63,929 nt of DNA. Origin: CAYMCQ01 sp964389025 (GTDB lineage Bacteria; Verrucomicrobiota; Verrucomicrobiia; Limisphaerales; CAYMCQ01). A program made the position numbers and the translations under genes. The stretch is from NCBI GenBank assembly GCA_964389025.1, contig CAYMCQ010000015.1:1-63929 (forward strand), in the 5' to 3' direction. The notes under the pieces were generated by a model that had not been told where the DNA came from, searched no databases, and was given only the letters and a program-made list of their open reading frames with translations. Of the stretch, positions 1 to 8,660 are shown piece by piece. Each line of letters opens with the position of its first letter. The first letter of the stretch is position 1.

Positions 1-9
1 AAGGAAAGT

Positions 10-40
10 CAGGGCGTCGTGGAACTCCGCCCTCCGAAAT
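10..40. repeat. half of a palindromic repeat (family D)
   Basis: The stretch beginning agggcgtcgtggaactccgc is nearly identical, in reverse complement, to the left arm of the palindrome inside the ABC-F gene at 32208-32279. Only one arm is visible here; the window starts just before it. Confidence 0.55.
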
Positions 41-129
41 CCGTTGAACCTTTTCCCGCCTTCCATCGGAAAGGACTTTTCGCGAAACTGTCTTGAGGCA
101 GAGTGAAAATGCAGCCTGACTTGGCCGCG

Positions 130-270
130 ATGAAAAAATCACGGAAGAAAAAGCTGTCTTTGCCGCGCCGAACTTGGCAAATCAATCCAGTGACGCGGGT
201 CAAACAATCCGAGAAAAAGTGTTTGCGGGCGCGGACAAAAGAGAATTTGCAAAAGGAACAAAATGATTAA
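130..270 (+). CDS. small basic protein of unknown function
   Basis: A 46-residue ORF starts at ATG 130 and ends at TAA 268-270. The product is very rich in Lys and Arg (it begins MKKSRKKKLSLPRR) and contains a TWQINPVTRVK core. Such short basic proteins often bind RNA or ribosomes, but I cannot name a family. The stop codon lies in the first arm of the palindrome that precedes hisG. The case for a real gene is the biased, protein-like composition and the lack of a competing frame; it could still be spurious. Confidence 0.45.
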   Translation: MKKSRKKKLSLPRRTWQINPVTRVKQSEKKCLRARTKENLQKEQND

Positions 271-336
271 CGCGAAGGCGCAAAGTTTTGTTTTTGTCAT
301 TCTGTGCGTCTCTGCGTCTTTGCGCCTTTGCGTTAA
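267..336. repeat. palindromic repeat upstream of hisG (family F)
   Basis: Inverted arms at 267-285 (ttaacgcgaaggcgcaaag) and 318-336 (ctttgcgcctttgcgttaa) differ at one position. The element fills the space between the small basic gene and hisG and could form a strong hairpin in the hisG leader. Confidence 0.75.
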
Positions 337-345
337 AAAAGTTTC

Positions 346-1224
346 ATGAGCAAAAAGAAATTACGATTCGGTCTGCCCAAAGGCAGCTTGCAGGACGCCA
401 CCATCGAAAAGATGGCGAAGGCGGGCTACAACATTTCCGTCAGCAGCCGCTCCTACATTCCCTACGTGGACGACGACGAGCTGGAGATTCGCCTGATTCG
501 CGCGCAGGAAATCAGCCGATACGTCGAGCACGGCTATCTCGATTGCGGCATCACGGGCTACGACTGGATTCAGGAGAACGGCTCGCATGTTCACGAGGTG
601 GGCGAATTTCTTTTCAGCAAAGCGACTCGTCAGCCGGCGCGCTGGGTTTTGTGCGTGCCGGAAAATTCGCCGATCAAGTCCGTGAAAGATTTGAAAGGCA
701 AACGCATCGCGACGGAAGTCGTCAACCTGACGAAAAAATATCTTCGCCGGCACAACGTGAAGGCTGAAGTGGAATTTTCCTGGGGCGCGACCGAGGTGAA
801 AGCGCACGAGCTTGTGGACGCGATTGTGGAAGTCACCGAAACCGGCTCATCATTGCGCGCGAACAAACTTCGCATCGTGGACACGCTGCTGACCTCGACG
901 CCTCGTTTGATCGCCAATCACAAAACGTGGCAGGACAAGTGGAAGCGGCAAAAAATCGAGACGATGGCGTTGTTGCTTCGCGGCGCGCTGGAGGCGGAGG
1001 CGAAAGTCGGTTTGAAGATGAACATCGCGGAGAAAAATCTCGCGAAGCTGTTGAAGTCTTTGCCCGCGCTGCGCAACCCGACCATTTCCGCGCTCACTCA
1101 AAAGGACTGGATTGCAGTCGAGACGATCATTGACGAGCACATCGTCCGCGAACTGATTCCGGCGCTGAAGGCAGCGGGTGCGGAAGGCATCATCGAGTAT
1201 CCGCTGAACAAAGTGGTTTATTAG
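346..1224 (+). CDS. hisG: ATP phosphoribosyltransferase
   Basis: HisG condenses ATP with phosphoribosyl pyrophosphate in the first committed step of histidine synthesis. At 292 residues this is the long form, with a periplasmic-binding-protein-like catalytic region (start LRFGLPKGSLQDATIEKM; middle LDCGITGYDW and GKRIATEVV) followed by the C-terminal ACT-like regulatory domain that ends GIIEYPLNKVV. The long form normally needs no HisZ and is feedback inhibited by histidine. The ATG at 346 lies only 9 bases after a palindrome and no clear Shine-Dalgarno sequence is visible. No other his genes are in the window. Confidence 0.95.
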   Translation: MSKKKLRFGLPKGSLQDATIEKMAKAGYNISVSSRSYIPYVDDDELEIRLIRAQEISRYVEHGYLDCGITGYDWIQENGSHVHEVGEFLFSKATRQPARWVLCVPENSPIKSVKDLKGKRIATEVVNLTKKYLRRHNVKAEVEFSWGATEVKAHELVDAIVEVTETGSSLRANKLRIVDTLLTSTPRLIANHKTWQDKWKRQKIETMALLLRGALEAEAKVGLKMNIAEKNLAKLLKSLPALRNPTISALTQKDWIAVETIIDEHIVRELIPALKAAGAEGIIEYPLNKVVY

Positions 1225-1236
1225 ATCGTAATCGTC

Positions 1237-1302
1237 CTCGTTCTCGCCCCTCGTCCTCGATCAGAACAGACTTGTCGAGGACGAGGGACGAGGCGAGAAC
1301 GA
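1237..1302. repeat. palindromic repeat (family E, CTCGTCCTCG type)
   Basis: Arms at 1237-1260 and 1274-1302 are inverted copies built from CTCGTCCTCG/CGAGGACGAG units. It follows hisG directly, so it may fold as a transcript-end hairpin. A second element of the same type lies at 28521-28606. Confidence 0.75.
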
Positions 1303-1358
1303 GTCGGCGAATAAGAATTTCATTGCATTACTGCAATTCTCCGTTACTCCATTAGCAC

Positions 1359-1460
1359 ATGGGTTCACTCAAAAAACGACGCAAAGCAAAAATCAACAAA
1401 CACAAACGCCGCAAGAAGCTGCGTTTGAACCGCCACAAGAAGCGCACCTGGCAGCAGTAA
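1359..1460 (+). CDS. AURKAIP1/COX24-like mini-protein
   Basis: A 33-residue ORF (ATG 1359, TAA 1458-1460) in which more than half the residues are Lys or Arg. It starts MGSLKKRRKAKINKHKRRKK and continues with LRLNRHKKR. This matches the very short bacterial COX24/mS38-like proteins, which are thought to bind the small ribosomal subunit. It is too short for standard ORF calling. The family assignment is from memory of the KxxKHKRRKxLRxxRHKK pattern. Confidence 0.75.
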   Translation: MGSLKKRRKAKINKHKRRKKLRLNRHKKRTWQQ

Positions 1461-1537
1461 TCCTGCGGCCCGTGTGTCGAAGCGTGAAAGAGCGTGACTC
1501 GAATCGCGGGTTGCGTCGTTTTGGGTTATTCTGCCAC

Positions 1538-3316
1538 ATGCCGTTTCGTTTTTGTTTTTGGACTGTCGTCGTAGCGGGCGCCGCGCTGATGAGCGGTTGC
1601 CGCGCGTCGCAGTCGCAAAATGCACGGACGAAACACGAATCCGCCGTTCGGGCAGCCGTCCAGACGCAGGCTTCGACAAATTCCAGTTCCAAAACCAAAA
1701 CCCCATCGGCCGGGAAGTCGGCGTTTCTGAAACGCGGCTCGGATAATTCTCCATCCGAAGAGGACCTGGTGAAAGCCCACTCGCATTACGCGCTCGGCGT
1801 CATTCACGACTTGAATGGCGAGGCGGACGAGGCGTTGAAGGAATTTTCCAACGCGGCGGAAATTGATCTGGGCAACGAATCGTTGGTGCTCGCCGTGGCG
1901 TCGCGTTTCATCGCAAGGAAGCAATTCGACAAGGCTGTCGAATTGTTGTCGAAAGCCGCAATGCGGCCGGATGTTTCGGGCGCGGTTTTCGCGGAGATGG
2001 GTTCCGTTTATTCGCGGCGCGGGAAAATGGATGAAGCAATCGAAGCCAGCCGCACCGCGATCAAGAAATCGCCGACCTTGTTCGCAGGCTACCGAAATCT
2101 TTTCCTGAACCACCTCCAGCAAAAACACAAGGAAGATGCGCTGAAGGTTCTTGATGAGGCCGCGACGCAAACGGACGCGGACGCCGCATTTTTCGTCCAG
2201 CTTGCCGAGCTTTACGTGAACTACTCGCGACAATTTCCATCCGAAAAAGAAATCATCCGGCCCAAAACTTTGGCTGCGCTGAATCGCGCGAATGAATTGA
2301 AGTCCGACGATCCCGAGGTTCAAATCAAGCTGGCTGACGGATTCAGCCTGCTCGGCGAAACGGACAAGGCGGTGAAGATTTATCGCGATCTTTTACGGCA
2401 GCCGGCCGGGTCGCCGCTTATTCGCGAGGCCGTCCGCGCCAGACTCGCGGAGGTTTTTTTACGGGGCGATGATCCCGCCAGGGCCGTTCCGGAACTGGAA
2501 GCGCTGCTGCGCGACGACCCGACGAATCCGCAGGCGAATTTTATTCTTGGCCAGATCGCCTACAAACAGAAACAGTTCAGCAAGGCGGAGGAATATCTTT
2601 CGAAGACGGTGATACTCGACCCCGATTTCAAAAACGCTTGTTACTTGCTGGCCGAAGTCCAGCTTCGGTTGAACAAGCCCGATGACACACTCGAGACGCT
2701 CGACAGGGCGAATTCAAAATTTCAAGGCAGTTTCATCAGCGAATTTCTCAGCGGCCTCGCCTACGCGCAAAAAAAAGAATATCAACGCGCAATCACGCAT
2801 TACATCGGCGCCGAAACTATGGCGCGCACCTCTGAGCCGGAACGGCTGAAGGAAAATTTTTATTTTGAGCTTGGCGCTGCGCACGAACGCAACGGCGAAT
2901 ATGAGGACGCGGAGAGCAGTTTCAAAAAAGCGCTCGAACTCGCGCCGGACTTTGACGAAGCGCTGAATTATCTCGGCTACATGTGGGCTGACCGCGGTGA
3001 AAACCTCGAAGAGGCGCGCGCGCTGATTGAAAAAGCGTTGAAGCAACAGCCGACCAACGCCGCGTATCTCGACAGCCTCGGCTGGGTTTTGTTCAAGCTG
3101 AAACAGCCGGAAGCCGCGCTGGAACAACTGCTCAAAGCGGAAAAATTTTCCGAGCAGCCCGACGCCACGCTTTACGACCACCTCGGCGAAATTTATTCGG
3201 CGCTTCGCCAGATGGACAAGGCGCGCGAGGCCTGGAAAAAATCTCTGGCTGTTGAAAAGAACGAGGAGATCGAGGAAAAATTGAAGGCCGCCGCGCGTTC
3301 AAAACCAGAACCATGA
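1538..3316 (+). CDS. tetratricopeptide-repeat lipoprotein
   Basis: A 592-residue protein. I chose ATG 1538 because it places a signal peptide with lipobox LMSGC (Cys21) at the N terminus. After a low-complexity Ser/Thr/Lys linker, the rest is a run of TPR units (for example DEALKEFSNAAEIDL, AEEYLSKTVILDP, EDAESSFKKALELAPDFDEA). It is probably anchored in the outer or inner membrane and acts as a protein-protein scaffold. The stop overlaps the start of the DUF2203 gene by 4 bases (ATGA), so the two are likely co-translated. Confidence 0.85.
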   Translation: MPFRFCFWTVVVAGAALMSGCRASQSQNARTKHESAVRAAVQTQASTNSSSKTKTPSAGKSAFLKRGSDNSPSEEDLVKAHSHYALGVIHDLNGEADEALKEFSNAAEIDLGNESLVLAVASRFIARKQFDKAVELLSKAAMRPDVSGAVFAEMGSVYSRRGKMDEAIEASRTAIKKSPTLFAGYRNLFLNHLQQKHKEDALKVLDEAATQTDADAAFFVQLAELYVNYSRQFPSEKEIIRPKTLAALNRANELKSDDPEVQIKLADGFSLLGETDKAVKIYRDLLRQPAGSPLIREAVRARLAEVFLRGDDPARAVPELEALLRDDPTNPQANFILGQIAYKQKQFSKAEEYLSKTVILDPDFKNACYLLAEVQLRLNKPDDTLETLDRANSKFQGSFISEFLSGLAYAQKKEYQRAITHYIGAETMARTSEPERLKENFYFELGAAHERNGEYEDAESSFKKALELAPDFDEALNYLGYMWADRGENLEEARALIEKALKQQPTNAAYLDSLGWVLFKLKQPEAALEQLLKAEKFSEQPDATLYDHLGEIYSALRQMDKAREAWKKSLAVEKNEEIEEKLKAAARSKPEP

Positions 3317-3696
3317 GCCACCAGTTTCGCAAGCACTACACGCGCGACGAAGCCAACGCGCTGCTGCCGCAAATCCGCGGCTGGCTCAAGCGCATCGGGC
3401 AACTGCGCGAGGAATTGCAAACGTATGACAAGCGCCTCAGCAGCTTGATGGCAAAAGGCAACGACCTTGGCGGTTTGCTTGTCAACGACTGGGTGCAAAA
3501 ACTCGCCGCCACAAAAGGTCTGCTCGACGAATTCAACTCGCGTCAGATCATGATCAAGGATTTGGAGCGCGGGCTGATTGATTTCCCCGCCATCATCGGC
3601 GGGCGCGAAGTTTTTCTTTGCTGGGAACAGGATGAGGACAGAGTCGAGTTCTGGCACGATCTGGATTCGGGCTACGCGGGGCGCGAGCGGCTTTAA
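3313..3696 (+). CDS. DUF2203 family protein
   Basis: A 127-residue cytosolic protein with the DUF2203 pattern: N-terminal YTRDEANALLPQIRGWL, a coiled-coil-like middle, and a conserved tail GLIDFPAIIGGREVFLCW followed by FWHDLDSGYAGR. Its function is unknown. It overlaps the upstream TPR gene by four bases and converges with the minus-strand ketosynthase-like gene, overlapping its stop at 3693-3696. Confidence 0.85.
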   Translation: MSHQFRKHYTRDEANALLPQIRGWLKRIGQLREELQTYDKRLSSLMAKGNDLGGLLVNDWVQKLAATKGLLDEFNSRQIMIKDLERGLIDFPAIIGGREVFLCWEQDEDRVEFWHDLDSGYAGRERL

Positions 3697-4727
3697 TCGC
3701 AGACAAAGTGCGCGCCGACGGCTTGCTGATTTGAGCCAGTCACGCTCACGCTCGCAGCGCCGAAACGTTTTGATTGCATCGCCTCCACGGCAACCGCGAT
3801 TTGCCAGGCCGCCGAGGCAGTCAATCCCTCGCCTAGAATTTTTTTTGGCGAGACACGCGCGCCGTTCCAATCTTTCCACGCCGCAGTTTCGGGCGTGTCG
3901 AGGGACGGAAGATTTTGCCGGCTGTCGCACAGCAGGTGAGTCAGCGAAGACGGAGGTAATTCCGCCCGCATCTTGCAAACGGCCTGAAGCCGGGGCTGGG
4001 TGGATGAAAAACAGTGCGCGTCTGTGACGGCGCGTAATTGCACGGGGGCTCTGCTGCCAGGTTCGCGCGCGAGATAAACCGCTCCTGCTCCGGCGCTGAC
4101 GATGATGTTCCGATTGAACATCTGGAACGCGTCGGCCACCATCCAGTCGAGTTCCTCCGAAGCGATCACGAGGCAGGCGTCCATCCGCTGCATCGAAATC
4201 CAGTCCGCACCCATCGCGAGCGCCTGCAAAAAAGTTCCCTGATCGCCGACGAAGGTGTAATTCACGCCCGTCGAGCCGAGCAAGGCGGCGATGTGGCTGG
4301 CGGGAGCATTGAAAACTGTTTCCGGAAAAATCAGCGGGCTGGCCGTCGCCGGATCCGCAAGCGTCTCTTGGTAGAACCGCCGTGAATAATTCACGCACCC
4401 AACCATCACACAAAGTATGACTCCCAACCGCACGCCATCGTTGCGCACCCTCGCGAGATCGTCGCCCAACGCTTCGATTGCCGCCGCCGCTGCGTATTGC
4501 GAAATCGGACTCGTGCGCCGAAAGCGCGGATGATTGACAAATTCAGGACGAGCCGTCAGCGCCGGGACTTTGCGGCAGACCAGCGGCTTGCGTGCGCCGG
4601 GATGTTCGAGAAGTTCTGTTCCCAATGCTTCATCTTTCGCGACGCTGTTGCACAGGGCCTTGACATCCCAACCGGCTGGCGAAACAGCGCCAACTCCGCG
4701 AATGAAAACTCTTTCCTTCATTTCCAC
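3693..4727 (-). CDS. ketosynthase-like protein without active-site Cys (CLF-like)
   Basis: A 344-residue thiolase-fold protein beginning with the ketosynthase-type strand VFIRGVGAVSPAGWDV. Where an active ketosynthase has its nucleophilic Cys, this one reads FVGDQGTFLQALAMGADW, with no Cys, and the two catalytic His motifs are not recognisable. It therefore resembles the KS-beta/chain-length-factor partner of type II polyketide or aryl-polyene systems. Its start overlaps the end of the active ketosynthase gene by 10 bases, which supports a heterodimer. No acyl carrier protein is nearby. Confidence 0.7.
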   Translation of the reverse strand: MEMKERVFIRGVGAVSPAGWDVKALCNSVAKDEALGTELLEHPGARKPLVCRKVPALTARPEFVNHPRFRRTSPISQYAAAAAIEALGDDLARVRNDGVRLGVILCVMVGCVNYSRRFYQETLADPATASPLIFPETVFNAPASHIAALLGSTGVNYTFVGDQGTFLQALAMGADWISMQRMDACLVIASEELDWMVADAFQMFNRNIIVSAGAGAVYLAREPGSRAPVQLRAVTDAHCFSSTQPRLQAVCKMRAELPPSSLTHLLCDSRQNLPSLDTPETAAWKDWNGARVSPKKILGEGLTASAAWQIAVAVEAMQSKRFGAASVSVTGSNQQAVGAHFVCD

Positions 4728-5959
4728 CTCCGCAAAATGAGACTCGCGTTCGCGCCGCCAAAGCCGAATGAGTTGCTCAACGCATATTCCAATTTCGCAT
4801 CACCCGGCTGGCGGACGATTGGAAATGCGCACACCGGGTCGGGCGTCTCGACCGTCGCGCTCGGCGGCAGCCATTGGCCGCGCAACGCCATGAGGCAAAC
4901 CACGGCTTCGACTGCTCCCGCAGCGCCGAGCAAATGGCCGATACTCGCCTTCGTCGAACTGACGGGCAACGTCGCCGCGCGCGCGCCAGCCCACGTTTTG
5001 ATGGCGGCAGCTTCGGCGCTGTCATTGAGCGGCGTGCCCGTGCCATGAGCGTTGATGTAATCAATTTGCTTGGGCTCAATGCCGGCGCTGACGCACGCGG
5101 CGCTCATCGAAGCCACTGCTGCGCAGCCTTCGGGATGTGGTTGCGTCAGGTGGTGCGCGTCCGTCGCAGCGCCGTAGCCGACAATTTCGCCGAGGATTTC
5201 CGCGCCGCGCCGTTCAGCGCTTGAAAGTGTTTCGAGCGTCAGCACCGCAGCTCCTTCGCCGAGCGCAAGGCCGTCGCGATGCGCGTCGAACGGTCGGCAT
5301 TGCGTTGGCGACAATGCCTGCAAAGAATCAAAGCCTGCAAAAACCAACTGGCAGAGCGCGTCATATCCGCCGGCCAAAACTTTTTCAGCGTGGCCGTGCC
5401 GCACGAGTTCCCAAGCGTAGCCGATCGCGTTGCCGCCGGACGCGCAGGCATTGGCGATGATTGTCACCGGCCCGGTGAATCCAAATGCCTCGGCCAGGTC
5501 GAGCGCCTGCCGCTGCGCTTGATAATGCAACACGCGGCCTGGCTGGCGACGATATCCAAGCGGAGTCGCGATGGCTTGACGATAATACGCCTCGCCCAAA
5601 CTCATCCCGCCGCTCGTCGTGCCGAGGACAATCGGCAAGCCCGGCTCTGATTTCCATTTTGATTGCCGCCATGCTTCGTCGGTCGCGTGCAACAACAATT
5701 GCCACGCGCGGTCTCGTTGCTTGGCTCGGCGGTCGCTCAATCGCGTCGCGGGCAGGCGCGCGGGCAGTTCGACTTGTGCCGCGACCTTGACGCGCTGCCT
5801 CGTAACGTCAAAAAGTGTGACTGGGCTGAAGGCACGGCGGCCCGCGCGAAAACCTTCCGCATTGCTCTCCCAGCCGAAGCCGAGCGAAGTCACGATGCCT
5901 GCGCCGGTGACCACCACACGCGGCGGAGGATGAGGAATTTTTTGTAAAGGAAACAACAC
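4718..5959 (-). CDS. beta-ketoacyl-ACP synthase (FabF/KS-alpha type)
   Basis: A 413-residue condensing enzyme with a full triad, counting from GTG 5959: Cys172 in NACASGG, His305 in NAHGTGTPLND, His342 in KASIGHLLGAAG. It would elongate an acyl or polyketide chain on an acyl carrier protein. The frame is open further upstream, but conserved sequence begins at PPRVVVTGAGIVTSLG, so GTG 5959 (or TTG 5956) gives the family length. Co-orientation and overlap with the Cys-less partner point to a secondary lipid or polyketide pathway rather than housekeeping FabF. Confidence 0.85.
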   Translation of the reverse strand: MLFPLQKIPHPPPRVVVTGAGIVTSLGFGWESNAEGFRAGRRAFSPVTLFDVTRQRVKVAAQVELPARLPATRLSDRRAKQRDRAWQLLLHATDEAWRQSKWKSEPGLPIVLGTTSGGMSLGEAYYRQAIATPLGYRRQPGRVLHYQAQRQALDLAEAFGFTGPVTIIANACASGGNAIGYAWELVRHGHAEKVLAGGYDALCQLVFAGFDSLQALSPTQCRPFDAHRDGLALGEGAAVLTLETLSSAERRGAEILGEIVGYGAATDAHHLTQPHPEGCAAVASMSAACVSAGIEPKQIDYINAHGTGTPLNDSAEAAAIKTWAGARAATLPVSSTKASIGHLLGAAGAVEAVVCLMALRGQWLPPSATVETPDPVCAFPIVRQPGDAKLEYALSNSFGFGGANASLILRRWK

Positions 5960-6138
5960 AAGTTGAGTGTCACCCAGTGCGTTGACCGTAAAAAAATTGC
6001 CTGCGCAAGTCAAACGAAGGCTCGTAAAGCTGGTTGCTACACGACAACGGCGTTCGCAATTCAGCGCAAGAAAATTCCTTCGGCCAGGCTTGTCGCGTTG
6101 AAAGAAGCATGAGAATGTCCGCAGTCGTGATCCAGCAA

Positions 6139-6951
6139 TCAATAATTCCAAGCCGAGTAGATTTCGTAAAGGTTCACCGGACCGCCCGCAAAGTATCTCG
6201 TTTGCGGAAACAAAAATCTTCTTTGTGCGCGATTAAAGGTGATCGTAATCGGCTGGCTCATGTCGTTCGGGTCGTAAGCGGTGAACCTGATTTCGCTTTC
6301 CGTTTCTTTCGCGTCGAAAACCAGCAGCGCGTGATTGATCGCCAGCTTTGGGAAGTTCACCACATGAACCAGAGGCGGCCAGTTTCGCTTCGATGACGCA
6401 AGAAGGTCTTCAGCAACCGACTTCTGGCCGCTTCGTGTGAATGGAAAAGCCATCCGCCAGTTGCCGCGCTGGAAATAACTTCGCCACGCGCCGCCGCATT
6501 CCGCTTTCAGCAAGCTTTCATGCGCCTCGCTGAACTCGCGCAAGTTCGAGTAGCCGGGAATGATAATTTTTTCGGCATCAGGCAATGGCTTTCTCGGATT
6601 TGAACGCGCCACACGCCGGACAAGTCTTCGACAGGTTTCTTCGTCAGCCTTGGACTGCGCCGGCGCGAACCGCGCGTTGGAAAAAAATTGCCGCGCAGTC
6701 CGTGCCAGGACGAAACAATGTAGTGTGTATTCCGGCGCTGGCGCGCGCCGAGTCACCAGCCGCCTGCCATTTTCGTCAAAATGATATTCCCAGACCAGTT
6801 CATTCGCGTAGGCGAATGTGTCGTCTGAAAAATCAAAATGGCGCTGCGCGACAGGCTTGTAAGTGGCGCAACCTGAAACTAAAACCGCAACGAGAAAAAA
6901 AACAGCGGCGCTCTCAAGTCGCGGACGGATTCTGTTGAGGCAGCAAGTCAT
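6139..6951 (-). CDS. lipoprotein, possibly papain-like fold
   Basis: A 270-residue protein starting at ATG 6951, which overlaps the stop of the glycosyltransferase gene (ATGA, 6948-6951). A signal peptide with lipobox LVSGC (Cys28) marks it as a lipoprotein. The C-terminal half has a Cys (KAECGGAW), a later His in INHALLVFDA and an acidic/Asn motif TAYDPNDMSQPITITF. That order of residues recalls C39/papain-like peptidases, but this is only a resemblance. The partners are a GT2 enzyme and two ketosynthase-like proteins. Confidence 0.6.
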   Translation of the reverse strand: MTCCLNRIRPRLESAAVFFLVAVLVSGCATYKPVAQRHFDFSDDTFAYANELVWEYHFDENGRRLVTRRAPAPEYTLHCFVLARTARQFFSNARFAPAQSKADEETCRRLVRRVARSNPRKPLPDAEKIIIPGYSNLREFSEAHESLLKAECGGAWRSYFQRGNWRMAFPFTRSGQKSVAEDLLASSKRNWPPLVHVVNFPKLAINHALLVFDAKETESEIRFTAYDPNDMSQPITITFNRAQRRFLFPQTRYFAGGPVNLYEIYSAWNY

Positions 6952-7712
6952 TCTGGCCTTGTCCGTTTTCGTAACATCCAAATTCTCGGCAATCGCGGCA
7001 GCATTTGCAGCACAAGCCACGCGTGCCGGCGAATGAGCAAAACATTATCCCGCCAATAGTGGAAGTGCGAAACGCCGCCTTCCGCCGCGCTGAAATAGCG
7101 GACTGGCGCAGGAATATTGACCGGCAGCCAGCCTGCCCAAAAAAGCCGCACCACCAATTCCGTGTCGAAATCATAACGCCGCCCGCCGCGAATTCGTTGC
7201 ATGATGCGCACGGTGTCGGCGATCGGGTAAACGCGAAAGCCAAAGAGCGAATCATTGATGCCGCCCCAAAGTGTTTCAACGTTCGTCCACCAATTGCCGA
7301 TGCGCCGGCCCTTGAGCCGCTCCGGCGGCGTGTTGGCGGGAAATTGCGGCACGCCGAGAATCATCGCGTTCGGATTTTTTTCCGACGCGCGCATGAATTC
7401 AGGAATGCTTTGCGCCGGATGCTGGCCGTCCGCGTCCATGACGAGCGCGAAGGAAAATCCAGCCGCCTGCGCCGCGAGGAAACCGTGCAAAACCGCGCCG
7501 CCTTTGCCGCAATTTTTTTCCAGCCGCAAAACCCGCAACGAGCCATCGGCAGAATTTAGTTTCGTCAGCGCGGCGTCGCTGCCGTCCGTGCTGCCGTCAA
7601 TGACCACCCACACCGGTTTCCAATGCGTGAGCGCGTCAGCGACAGTTTCCGACAGTTTCGCACCAGTGTTGTAAGTGGGAATGATGACAAGATGAGATTG
7701 GCACGCAGTCAC
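6948..7712 (-). CDS. glycosyltransferase family 2
   Basis: A 254-residue cytosolic GT2 enzyme with LVIIPTYNTG at the N terminus, DGSTDGS and the metal-binding DADGQHP motif; it resembles polyprenyl-phosphate sugar transferases and the GT2 proteins of lipid-like polyketide clusters. I chose GTG 7712 because it immediately precedes the conserved fold; the frame is open upstream. It is divergent from dus and is the first gene of a minus-strand run: GT2, lipoprotein, KS, CLF. Confidence 0.8.
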   Translation of the reverse strand: MTACQSHLVIIPTYNTGAKLSETVADALTHWKPVWVVIDGSTDGSDAALTKLNSADGSLRVLRLEKNCGKGGAVLHGFLAAQAAGFSFALVMDADGQHPAQSIPEFMRASEKNPNAMILGVPQFPANTPPERLKGRRIGNWWTNVETLWGGINDSLFGFRVYPIADTVRIMQRIRGGRRYDFDTELVVRLFWAGWLPVNIPAPVRYFSAAEGGVSHFHYWRDNVLLIRRHAWLVLQMLPRLPRIWMLRKRTRPE

Positions 7713-7817
7713 GTGTTTAAAACCATGGTCGAACACTTTCAGTCGGCAAGATTTGTGGCGAATTCGATTCGAGTCAATCACGATGTCCAATCGCCGCTTT
7801 TGGGCTATACTCCCGTC

Positions 7818-8600
7818 GTGCAAATCGGCTTGTTAAAGCTCGAATCAAATCTCTTCCTCTCGCCGCTGGCGGGTTACACGAACCTGCCATTCCGGCTCGT
7901 CGTGCGCGAAATCGGCGGCGTCGGACTCTGCACGACTGATCTGGTCAACGCCCGCTCGCTGCTCGAAAAAAAATCCAAGGCGCTCAAGCTCATCGAAACT
8001 TCGCCCGCCGACAAACCGCTCGCCGTGCAACTCTTCGGCAGCGTGCCGGAGGAAATGCGCGACGCGGCGGTTTATCTCGAATCACTCGGCGTCGCTTCGA
8101 TTGACATCAACATGGGTTGCCCCGTGAAAAAAGTCTGCAAAGTCGGCGGCGGCTCGGCGATGATGACGGAGCTGGCAAAAACTTCCGCGCTCGTCAAAGG
8201 AATGGTGGACGCGGTGAAAATTCCCGTGACCGCAAAAATGCGGCTTGGCTGGGACGAACAAAATTTGACCGCGCCGGATTTGGCGCGCGCGCTGGAAGGC
8301 GTCGGCGTGGCGGCGATTTTCGTTCATGGCCGCACGCGCGAGCAAGGCTTTGGCGGTCGCGTGAATCTCGATGGCATTCGCAACGTTGTTCAAGCCGTGT
8401 CAAAAATTCCCGTCATCGGCAACGGCGACATCATCACGCCGCAGGCTGCGAAAATGATGTTTGCAGAAACCGGCTGCGCGGGCGTGAGCATCGGTCGTGG
8501 CGCGTTTTATGACCCGTGGATCTTTCGGCGGACACTGGAATACTTGAAGCCCACGGATCCCCGCAAGGTTTTGGACTGCGGCAGTCCTCTGCCGCTTTAG
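7818..8600 (+). CDS. dusB: tRNA-dihydrouridine synthase, N-terminal catalytic part
   Basis: This FMN enzyme reduces uridines in tRNA D-loops. The TIM-barrel is complete: start LFLSPLAGYTNLPFRL, catalytic Cys near residue 101 in INMGCPVKKVCK, HGRTREQ, and IGNGDI followed by SIGRGAFYDPWIF. GTG 7818 fits the family start. After LEYLKPT the frame enters a palindromic element and stops at TAG 8598-8600. The missing C-terminal helical domain continues in the same frame from about 8661 (next entry). The gene is thus either split, read through, or broken by one amber codon. Confidence 0.85.
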   Translation: MQIGLLKLESNLFLSPLAGYTNLPFRLVVREIGGVGLCTTDLVNARSLLEKKSKALKLIETSPADKPLAVQLFGSVPEEMRDAAVYLESLGVASIDINMGCPVKKVCKVGGGSAMMTELAKTSALVKGMVDAVKIPVTAKMRLGWDEQNLTAPDLARALEGVGVAAIFVHGRTREQGFGGRVNLDGIRNVVQAVSKIPVIGNGDIITPQAAKMMFAETGCAGVSIGRGAFYDPWIFRRTLEYLKPTDPRKVLDCGSPLPL

Positions 8601-8649
8601 AACGAGGCAACAACTCCTGAAAAGCGCCAGAGGGCTGGCGCAGTCCAAG
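8570..8649. repeat. palindromic element inserted in dus (family C)
   Basis: Arms 8570-8599 and 8620-8649 are inverted repeats (30 bases, about 5 mismatches) around a 20-base loop. The element lies between the catalytic and helical domains of dus and preserves the reading frame except for one TAG at 8598-8600. Its translation reads DCGSPLPL, stop, NEATTPEKRQRAGAVQD. Confidence 0.85.
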
Positions 8650-8660
8650 ACGCTGACGCG

